This document shows, piece after piece, positions 55,901 through 64,000 of a DNA stretch of 64,000 bases. Below the pieces are notes generated by a model, which was given only the letters and a program-made list of their open reading frames with translations, was not told the DNA's origin and made no database searches. The translations under genes were made by a program, and so were the position numbers. The DNA comes from Cinclus cinclus (Eukaryota; Chordata; Aves; Passeriformes; Cinclidae): NCBI RefSeq assembly GCF_963662255.1, contig NC_085059.1, positions 7,163,234 through 7,227,233 of the forward strand, given 5' to 3'. How positions within the stretch are numbered: position 1 is the stretch's first letter; each line of letters begins with the position of its first letter.

Positions 55901-58900
55901 AAGAGGAAACTTGCACTTTATTCGGTTCCCAACTCATGATTTGCCTACCTTTATCCAAATGGGAAGAAATAAAAACTTCTCAACACTACACACGGTGCTC
56001 TGTGCCACTGGCGGTGGTGCCTACAAGTTTGAGGAAGACTTCCGCACAGTAGGTAGCCTGGCTTGCCTCTGCCTGAGGCTGATGCTAAAAGCACTGCTGC
56101 TGCTGGGTTAAAATAATCTGGATTTTGAAAAACTGTGGAAAGCTCTAACAGTTTTTCATTACGAATTGTATTAAGTGTGTTGGGAAGTTACAGCCTTCCT
56201 GGAATCCACAGCACCTGTTAATTGTCCTACTGCTTTAAGAGAGAACGCAGCTTAAATATTACACGCAGAACTATGGAAGAGCTGTAGCGAGCCTTCAGCC
56301 CACAGAATTTCTGACCTGTGGTTTTCCTGTGATCCTTGGAGTGTTAATGAAGTTCCAAGGAGAGTTAGTACAATGCCATTGAGCTTTTTATGTGCTGGTA
56401 CCTTAGAAATTACTTTTTTGACTTGTAAGATGGGGGAGGGACCCCAAAAACCTTTTAACATGTTTGCAGATGTGAGTTCCACTAAGATTACCCTCAGTGG
56501 AGCCCCTAGAGTATTTGATGACCCTTTTATTGATTTAAATTGATGAAAAATGTTGTTAATTTTTCAGTGGAATAGTCTTGGTATCTCAAAAGTGATATTT
56601 GAGCTTACAGAAGCAGATACTTATACTGCGTCCCTCTTCTTGATTCAGGTCTGAGATCTGGATTTACACTCAGATTAACTTGCTAGCTTATGTATTCAGA
56701 ATTTAGGTCTGAATTCTTTGTTGGCTTTATAGTGGCGTTGAAATTCCTGAATTAGTCATTAGTGAGATAGCTTCTTGAAAGTTGGGCAGTACAAATATAG
56801 TCATAAATTTGTAGCACGCTTGTGTAGTGTTAGAACATGTTGCCACAGTCTTTTTCTTCTTTCTTAACACAGATTGGAAACCTCCAGCTGCACAAACTGG
56901 ATGAGCTTGACTGCCTTGTCAAAGGCTTATTGTACATAGACTCTGTCAGCTTCAATGGCCAGGCAGAGTGCTATTATTTTGAAAATGCCTCAGATCCCGA
57001 GAGATGCCAGAAGATGCCTTTTAACCTGGATGATCCATACCCATTGCTGGTTGTTAACATTGGTTCAGGAGTCAGTATTTTATCAGTCCATTCCAAAGAC
57101 AACTATAAAAGAGTAACTGGAACAAGGTAAATTAAAAACCGACGTTGGGGTTGCTACTCTATGGGGCAGTGACATAAGGATCTTTCATGTGAGAAAAGGC
57201 TGTTTAAAAGCAACTGGTTTTCTCTGTCCTTAGTCTAGGTGGAGGCACCTTTCTTGGGTTATGCAGTTTGCTGACAGGCTGTGAAAGTTTTGAGGAAGCT
57301 CTGGAAATGGCATCCAAAGGAGACAGCACACATGCTGACAAGCTGGTTCGGGATATCTATGGAGGAGATTATGAAAGATTTGGCTTACCAGGATGGGCTG
57401 TAGCATCCAGGTAAGCAGGAGTCTCTTGGTGGGTTCTTTTGTTGGTTTGGGGATCTTCAAAAACAAGACTTAAACTATTCATGCAGCAAGAACTGCTTTT
57501 TTGCAAGGTTTTATTACAGTCAAGATTCATTTTTACCCTAAAAATATGTATCCTCATCTTTCCTGGAGGTTTAAGGCCATGTGCACCTCTGGGTGCCTGC
57601 TAGGTCGATACTGAAGAAACCTCCTGAGGTTATTTCATGCACAGCTTTGTGTGAGTCAGAGGGAACATGAGATGATAGCAGGAACAGAGTGCAGAGGTGG
57701 TGTGGTGTAACCCAGCAGGCAGCTAAACACAGCCCCTTGGGCACTCCCAGTGAGATGGGGGAGAGAACTGGGAGGAAAGAAACAAAATCAGTGGGTTGAG
57801 ATAAAGAGTGTTCTGAAGGACAGAAATAGAACAGAACAGAATGGTCTCCCAGCTCCTTGTGCACCCTCCTTGTGCTCACTGAGGTGAGGAGCAGAAAAGG
57901 CCTTGACTGTATGTAGGTCCTGCTCAGCAATAACAAAAACATCCCTGTGTTACCAACAGCTTCCAGCACAAATCCTAAACACAACTCCATAGTAGCTACT
58001 AATGAAGTAGCTAGTAATGAAGAGAATTAACTGTCCCAGCTAAAACCAGCACACAGCTGCTAGGAAGAAAATTAACTTTGTCCCAGTCAAAACCAGTACA
58101 AGAGAGGGGAAAAAAGTATCAATTTCTTTTTGTTTTCCTAGAGTCTTTTAGTAGAGCCATTGTCTAGAGGGAAGGTGAGTGGGAGATGGCTTTTATGTTG
58201 CTCTCACAGTAGAGGAAGTCCCAGCATTTTTTTGGAAACATGGTTGTCACTACAGACACCTGATGTAATGTTTTAACAACTTTTCTTACTGATGAGGGCT
58301 GTTGAACACAAACAGTTTGCACCACAAGAATCAATGTCATTGTCACTGACAGAGGACTTTAGTCACAGCTGCATGTATTATTTCCGTTGGGGAATATTAT
58401 TGATGATATTACAGCTTCACTACCCTTGCAAAAGATAAGAAAAATAAACTCTGCAAGCAAAACTAATATGTACATAGGAGTGTTCATTAAATCTTTGCTG
58501 TTACTCCATAGTGTGTCATAATTCATGGCAACTTAATTGTTCTCCCTCTCCAGCCACCTGAGTCCAAGCCTCTTGAGAGCCCATGTGCTGAGAGGTTTTA
58601 ATATATGCAAACTTTACACTTTAGTCAATAGGTTTTAACTTGCTTCATGTTGGTACTTCTTGTTCTCATTTGCTTTTTAAGATCCTTAAGAGCTTTAATA
58701 GCTTTTTGAGTTTTAGAATAATCGGGATCCTTGCTCTCCAAACTGACTTAGGTCTGGCGTAGAGTCCTTGGTGGTAAAATATCACACATAGCTATGGATT
58801 CTTGTTGTTTCTCTTGTCCTGTGCATGGTAAGGGAAGCGCCCTTCTGATCCAGAACTCTTAATTTGTGAAACCTAAATTGCATTCTGTCAGCTGTTCTAT

Positions 58901-61900
58901 TTTGTTTCAGAGGGTTGTGTTCCATCATAAAACAATTCAATTCATCTCTGGTTTTCTTCTACTTCGAGAACAGAAGAATTGATGAGTATTTGCGAGGAAG
59001 CAAGCACGGGAAGTGAAGGATTTACCAATCAAGCAGTGATTTAGTTTAGAGTGACTAGATTTGCTGAGTAGTCTTCTGTGAAGAATAATAATTTTACTGT
59101 AGGTGGTTGTTCATAGAAGTCAACAATCTGAACAAAAATATTTTTCTGGGAGCTGTTATTGTAGCACAATTGACTGTTTCCTATGAAGGAATAAATATAG
59201 GTGTAGTGTCAAATCGATGTATTTAATATGGACTTAGAAAGCAAGTTCCTCAAAGAGGAAACTTGAGACATAGGTTCTGTTATAACATCAAAAGTTCCAT
59301 CCTGAAATTATTTCAAATGCACATGAATCACTTTGTAACTTGTGACCATTTCTCCTGTTCTAGTTTTGGGAATATGATCTACAAAGAGAAGAGGGAGTCT
59401 GTCAGTAAAGAAGATCTTGCAAGAGCCATATTGGTCACCATCACCAATAACATTGGCTCTATTGCCCGGATGTGTGCAGTAAATGAGGTAAAAACTGACA
59501 GCGAAATGATCTATCTACAGCTCTGTTACTTGTCTTCATATGAAATGACTGCTCAAATGGTGTATAATTTTAAACCTTTTAATACATTCTCAAATGAAGT
59601 AGTAGCTTTGAGCTGGGCCTGAAGTCACCCTGTTTTAGCAAGGGGACTTCAAGTCCTTCATCACAACATCCTGTGCTTGCCTGCAGGCTTTGTGCTCCAT
59701 TCTTTTAACAGGTCTTCTCATCAAGTGCCCTCCCCATTGGCAAAGATTTCCTGTCCCGCTTCTCCAGACAGTCATAATACACTGGAGCAATTTCTGGTAC
59801 TTTAACCACAGAACAGTTGGGTTGCAAAAGACCCCTGGAGGACATGTAGTCCAGCTACCCTGCCAAGGCAGGGTCACCTAGGGAATCCAGCCATGAAACA
59901 CAAACTCAGAGACAAACTGTGGACTCTGTGCTTGGAGGTTTCAAAATACGTGACTTGAGTAACTGCAGCATTTAAGTTACTGAAAGTCCTGCTTTTAGCA
60001 GTGCATAGTGATGGCCTTCAGTAGTTCCTCCAAGCTGACTTTATTCTCTGATCAAAGCCTTGTTTCTAGCTAAACATTATTTTAAATTTTTTCTAGCTCT
60101 TGAGACTTAGATTGCTTTGACCCCTCTCATCTTGCTGGTTCATAACAGAGAAGGTTTCCTGCCATCACCTGTTTCTCGAAGTTTTAAAAAGAATCAGTAT
60201 GGGTTCAGTATTAGTGTGGACAGCCAAGAAGTTGGGAAAGAATACTGAATTTAGGCATAGAAGACATGAGTGTCTCAGCAGCAGGGATTTCTTACTTCAT
60301 TATCAACAAACTTGGGATAAAATGAGGTTTCGTGACAGCTTTCTTGGAGACTACGGGCGACTGAATTTAGAGCTCTGCTTAAAATCTTTGGATGGGATTG
60401 TCTCAGAAGTACCAACAGCCCTGTTAGCTGCAGTAACCCTTCTTTTGCTTAATTAGGAGCCAGATTAATTATATTTTCTGGTTTTAATATTGCAACTTCT
60501 TCCTCAGTTTCATTGTCTTTCTCTCATGTCTGTCTTGGAGAAGAAAGGTAATGCTGTGAGTGTTAAGTTAATTTTGGCTTTTTACTTTATGGCAAAGCTT
60601 AAAGAGTTAACAAAAGAGTTAAAATGAAGGTGAAGTTGAAGTACATTTTGCATGTCTTAGGCAGATGTATGCAACTTGTATTTAAGGGTGGAAGTAAATG
60701 AGGACAAATCAGAACTTGTAAACCACACGAACTAGCTTTATTCCAAGTGATTTTTGGTCTAATTCCAGCTATGTTATAGAACTACAAACCCTAAGAAGTA
60801 GCTAATAGGGATACACAGACTAGTACCTTAAACTGATGTATAAAGATGAATTAAATGTAATTATTTTGACTTCCTGCAGTAGAGCAGAGTCATGTTTTTA
60901 TGCCTTGACTATGTGTCTACTTTGTCTTCCCTGAGAACTAATCAAAGTGGTTTAAAAACAGTTCCGTATTAGACTTGACAACCGGTTGAATTGTCATTTT
61001 AGTTATTGTAATGACTTGGATATAATCATTTATTTAATGCAATTAAGTGCTTTTTTAAGCACTGTGCTAAGGACTAACACAAATGCATTTTCTTTGGTTC
61101 TTCCTTTCCTGTCGTTAAACCAGTGTTTAATGTTTTTGCTTAATGCTGGATTTATTTCATTTAATAGGGAATATTAAATAATTTTCACTTTTTTGCATTT
61201 GACTTGATTAATATTCACAGCTCACTTGTAGTATTCAGCTCTTAGTCTGATGTCAGGCTGAGGTATACTGAGGTCTGAAGATGAAAGGAGCATCTGTCAT
61301 GTCTTACTGCCTTTGGCTTCTTTACAGTGCTGCCTTGTTGCATATGGATCAAGCAGCATTGTACAGGGCTATGAAGGCATTGAGTCTTCTCTACCAAACA
61401 GAAGTATCTTTCATTTAATTTCACTTTTAGCTGGGCTCTTTCTTTGGTGTAATTGCTGAAAATGCTCATTTAATTTGAAACACAAATGCTACTTGTCTGT
61501 AAATTAAGTCCTTTAATTTTCGAGGTTTGCACCATTTTTCCTTTTCCCCGAGTATGCTGTGTTTTAAATTTTGGAACTATGTTTTAATTGCGAGTTGTTT
61601 GTTTTTTGTGGTTTTTTCCTTGCTCTAGACAGTCTTCTCTTTCATAGCTTAAGTTTTCAAAGCTGTGTTGAACAGTGAAATGACTAAATCCTTTGCTGTT
61701 TTTTGTTTTTGTTTTGTTGTGTGTTTTTGGTTTTTATATATATATTTTTTCTTTTTTTTTTTTTAGAAAATAAACAGAGTTGTGTTTGTTGGGAACTTTT
61801 TGCGTGTGAATACTTTGTCAATGAAGCTTCTTGCATATGCACTGGATTACTGGTCAAAAGGCCAGCTGAAAGCCTTGTTCCTGGAACATGAGGTATGCTG

Positions 61901-63263
61901 TGGCTCATTTATCTGTGTTGTATTGTTCCACCATAAATCAGAAATGCCACTACTGAGTACCTCTCATGTGTGATACCCTGAGGCACCAAGTGCTCAGTAA
62001 ATATTAGAAATAAGAGGAGGTTTGTCTTGCTGAATTGGTTCTCTGGGAACAGTTTTCTGCCAGGGAAGTACTTCAGTCACTTTGGGGTATCTCAGTTTAT
62101 GCTGTGGATCTCTGGAGAGGGACAAGAAAATGTTAAACTCTGTGCTAAGGGTCACCAGTCTTCCTTGCGTTTGGGTGGAAGCAGCAGTGTTTTAAAGAGT
62201 GCAGAAATGTAAAGCTTGGCCCTTTGAAGCATTTCCATTGTTCTCAGCTGAGCTTGAGCAGTGTCTTGAAGGTGGAGACAGCTTTGACAAGGCCTGTTTT
62301 CATTCCACTGCAGACTCCTCAGAGCTCTTGTAGTGATTTTATGCTTTGAGAATAACCTGCCTTGGGGCAGCTTCTGCCATCTAGATGAGTATGCAGTGCT
62401 GAGAGCTTTGACCTGTTTTGGTTAAAATACAGGCAATCAGTATTAATTACAGGTGCAGCAGTTGCTGACTTGTAGCTTCTGGGCAGTGGGTTGGGATTTT
62501 TTTCCTCAGTTTCTTGGTCTGAAAATGCTACAGCATTCCATGTGTTCCCTTCAGTTGATTCTCACAACTCTTCCTTTATTGCTTATCCCAAGACTGACAG
62601 TCTGTCCTGATGTCCACATAACAATGGAATGGTTCCTTGTTAGTTCTACCCTTTTTAGATTTTTTTGGGGGTAAATTTTAAACTCTTATATTTGCTCAAG
62701 TGTGCATTCCAAACACTTGAATACTTCTTAGTTACAGGGAGGGGAAAGATTTCACTCCACAGGGGAAAAATAATTCAACAGGAGAACGTGGTTCTTTGCA
62801 TGCAGGTACATAGACAATCCAAAAGTGTGATGTGTGGATAGTTCAAGGAATTTTTCACTTCTCCTTTAGGAATAATGTTGCTATGGGTATCGAAGATTTT
62901 TAGCAAGCAAAAGATGCAGCTTCTCTAGGAAGAAGAAACCAAACCATATTTCCATGCTTTCGGAGTCACTGATACCTGTCCTAGAGGTCCTGCAGTGTAT
63001 GGTGAGGCTTGGCAGGAAACCTCCTAAAGTCAAGCTAGATAAGAAGGATAAAATGTTTGTTTCACAAAGTCTTCAATAATTACTATTAAATATTATATAT
63101 TAAAAGTGTATAGTGTTCTTTGTGTAGCATCAGATTATTGTTGTCATTAAAATGTGATTACTGCAAAATTGAATTGTCTACTTAAACTTGATTTTTTTTT
63201 TTTTTTTAACAGGGATACTTTGGAGCTGTTGGTGCTCTGCTTGGGCTGCCAAATTTCAGTTGA
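46911..63263 (+). CDS. PANK3: PANK3, pantothenate kinase 3 (complete, 7 coding exons)
   Basis: ATP-dependent phosphorylation of pantothenate to 4'-phosphopantothenate, the first and rate-limiting step of coenzyme A synthesis; cytosolic and inhibited by acetyl-CoA. Coding exons are 46911-46938, 55696-56048, 56873-57126, 57234-57410, 59364-59487, 61767-61892 and 63213-63263. All have GT..AG borders and join to 1113 bases, exactly 370 codons plus stop, the length of mammalian PANK3. It begins [10 protein letters not shown]. The nucleotide-binding [11 protein letters not shown] lies at residues 15-25, the catalytic Glu138 in KLDELDC, Arg207 in YKRVTG, and SLGGGTFLG just after. It lacks the long N-terminal extensions of PANK1 alpha and PANK2. 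No disrupted residue was seen. Confidence 0.98.
46939..55695 (+). other. PANK3: PANK3 intron 1
   Basis: 8.8 kb. The first about 110 bases are still CpG island; the rest is A/T-rich unique sequence. It contains a (CAAA)n and A24 tract at about 55021-55080 and a short tandem of AACATCTTTC units at about 54537-54580. No other exon or RNA gene was recognised. Confidence 0.85.
55021..55082. repeat. A-rich microsatellite (CAAA)n plus A24
   Basis: CAAAA/CAAAC units are followed by 24 consecutive A (55054-55077). It could be the tail of an old retroposed sequence, but no element was recognised next to it. Confidence 0.85.
55696..56048 (+). CDS. PANK3: PANK3 exon 2: nucleotide-binding region
   Basis: The acceptor is gtatcttcacag and the donor GTAGGT. 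It encodes residues 10-127: [35 protein letters not shown], then [16 protein letters not shown]. The glycine-rich loops belong to the eukaryotic pantothenate kinase (acetate/sugar kinase-like) fold. Confidence 0.97.
56049..56872 (+). other. PANK3: PANK3 intron 2
   Basis: 824-bp intron. I see nothing in it beyond splice signals. Confidence 0.85.
56873..57126 (+). CDS. PANK3: PANK3 exon 3: catalytic Glu and acetyl-CoA site
   Basis: The acceptor is ttcttaacacag and the donor GTAAAT. It encodes [18 protein letters not shown]..., with catalytic Glu138, then [20 protein letters not shown] and [11 protein letters not shown] with Arg207. It ends two bases into a Ser codon. Confidence 0.97.
57234..57410 (+). 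CDS. PANK3: PANK3 exon 4
   Basis: The acceptor is tgtccttag and the donor GTAAGC, after a 107-bp intron, the shortest in the gene. It encodes [20 protein letters not shown] ... [16 protein letters not shown] and ends in phase 2. Confidence 0.97.
57411..59363 (+). other. PANK3: PANK3 intron 4
   Basis: 1.95-kb intron. No gene, RNA or clear transposon was recognised; open frames within it lack support. Confidence 0.85.
59364..59487 (+). CDS. PANK3: PANK3 exon 5
   Basis: The acceptor is cctgttctag and the donor GTAAAA. It encodes [20 protein letters not shown] ... [14 protein letters not shown] and ends in phase 0. The next intron hosts miR-103. Confidence 0.97.
59805..59885 (-). mobile_element. 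Degraded CR1-like fragment, reverse orientation
   Basis: CACAGAACAGTTGGGTTGCA, GTAGTCCAGCTACCCTGCCA and GGCAGGGTCACCTAGGG follow the antisense 3' end of bird CR1 (cataGAatggttTGGGTTGgaa ... aGTtCCAaCcccCTGCCatGGgCAGGGaCACCT). Similarity is partial, so this is an old copy. Limits are approximate. Confidence 0.55.
61305..61382 (+). ncRNA. MIR103: miR-103 precursor (mir-103-1 type)
   Basis: A 78-nt hairpin matching vertebrate mir-103 almost base for base. The mature 3p strand is 61352-61374 (starts AGCAGCATTGTACAGGG; seed GCAGCAU) and the 5p strand 61315-61337 (starts GGCTTCTTTACAGTGC). It sits in intron 5 of PANK3 on the same strand, so it is expected to be processed from the PANK3 transcript. 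The miR-103/107 family targets genes of lipid and insulin signalling and Dicer in mammals. The human locus also expresses an antisense miR-103b; that is not testable here. Confidence 0.97.
61767..61892 (+). CDS. PANK3: PANK3 exon 6
   Basis: A long T-rich tract precedes the acceptor ttttttag; the donor is GTATGC. It encodes [15 protein letters not shown] ... [19 protein letters not shown], 42 codons in phase 0. Confidence 0.97.
61893..63212 (+). other. PANK3: PANK3 intron 6
   Basis: 1.3-kb intron ending in a poly-T tract before the last exon. Nothing else was recognised. Confidence 0.85.
63213..63263 (+). CDS. PANK3: PANK3 exon 7, coding part and stop
   Basis: A poly-T tract and the acceptor ttttaacag precede [16 protein letters not shown] and TGA at 63261-63263. 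The C-terminus is identical to the mammalian protein as I recall it. Confidence 0.97.
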   Translation, partial: GYFGAVGALLGLPNFS

Positions 63264-64000
63264 GATACCAGATGTCACTACACTGAACTATTTTCCACCT
63301 GAACGACACTTGTTTATGTCGATGGGAACTAAATCTGGGGAGGGGAGAAGGAAATAGCTGATTTTCTGTAACTTTTTAAGAAGTGATTAAGCTACTGAGT
63401 ATTGCTGTTGTAAGGAATGGGGTTTCACTCTGCTGGGCATTGGCAAGTGAACTGTTTGTGCTGTTATTTATGTTCTTTGGTACGTGTAGCCAATAGTGAA
63501 CGTCTAATATACAATACATCCTTTGAAAACAACTTTCCAGAAACTCCAGAAAAAGGAATGCCAAACCCTTAAGTGCTCCAGATGCAAATATTGTAGGTTT
63601 ATTCCCAAAGCTTTAGGCCTATCAGTTTTATATATAATTGATGAAAAATTATTTTCATTAGTTGCACTGTTGTTATGAGCACAGGTTTTATGTGCACTTG
63701 CAGAAAATAAAAGAGAGCAAGGTACTATTGAAAAAATGAGGAAACTGTAGACAATTGCTTCCCACAGTAAACATAGTAATTATTTTATTTTTTTATGTGT
63801 AATGGAAATAGTATTAATGCTTTAATTTCCAGTGGGAAGAATAGAAACACAAAGAATCAGCCAAAGCAACAGATTAAGCAGTTGATATTTTGAAGGATCC
63901 ATGAAGATACCTTAATTTATTGGAAGATTCAGCTGGTATTTTGGGAAGATTCCTCTGTCTTTGATTGGATTTGGAAAATAATGAGGTTAACCATTTATAA
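63264..64000 (+). other. PANK3: PANK3 3' UTR (continues beyond window)
   Basis: A/T-rich sequence after the stop. AATAAA at 63706-63711 is a candidate early polyadenylation signal. Mammalian PANK3 has a long 3' UTR, so the true end may lie outside the window. Confidence 0.7.

Larger units (their letters stand above)
59488..61766 (+). other. PANK3: PANK3 intron 5, host of miR-103
   Basis: 2.3-kb intron. It contains a degraded CR1-like fragment (about 59805-59885), the miR-103 hairpin (61305-61382) and a T-rich tract before the acceptor. The miRNA position, in the intron between coding exons 5 and 6, matches the mammalian gene. Confidence 0.9.

Overview
This is vertebrate nuclear DNA, almost certainly avian and perhaps songbird. 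The evidence is: split genes with GT..AG introns and exons matching the vertebrate axon-guidance gene SLIT3 and the pantothenate kinase gene PANK3; the miR-103 hairpin inside a PANK3 intron; and the 3' half of a CR1 LINE, the dominant bird retrotransposon. Gene order and orientation (SLIT3 then PANK3, same strand, miR-103 within PANK3) match the human 5q34-35 arrangement, so this is an ancestral synteny block.

Layout. 1-36.7 kb: the last eight coding exons of SLIT3 (+ strand; 4956-36697), encoding EGF-like repeats, a laminin-G domain, three more EGF-like repeats and the C-terminal cystine knot. The first 4955 bases are intron. SLIT3 introns carry a 43-bp minisatellite of about 20 copies (10081-10929), a foldback inverted repeat just before one exon (14771-14910), and a GC-rich island with a 78-unit G-rich hexamer array (25891-26358) beside a CTCF-like motif. 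36.7-46.1 kb: SLIT3 3' UTR and intergenic DNA, with a CpG-rich patch holding a second CTCF-like motif (41156-41170) and a CR1 element (about 45368-45890). 46.1-64 kb: the PANK3 CpG-island promoter and the complete 370-codon PANK3 gene in seven coding exons (46911-63263), with miR-103 in intron 5 (61305-61382) and the 3' UTR running off the window.

The two genes do unrelated jobs: a secreted guidance ligand for ROBO receptors, and the rate-limiting enzyme of coenzyme A synthesis. miR-103 is co-transcribed with PANK3 and is linked in the literature to lipid and insulin metabolism.

I saw no wholly new gene system. The observations most worth checking are regulatory or structural: the intronic G-quadruplex/CpG island with its CTCF motif, the divergent pair of CTCF-like motifs bracketing the SLIT3 3' end, a weak SLIT3 splice donor with a strong frameshifting decoy 5 nt downstream, a tandem (NAGNAG) acceptor in the last SLIT3 exon, an in-frame upstream ORF in PANK3, and the foldback repeat. 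Motifs and splice sites were read by eye; nothing was run against a database.
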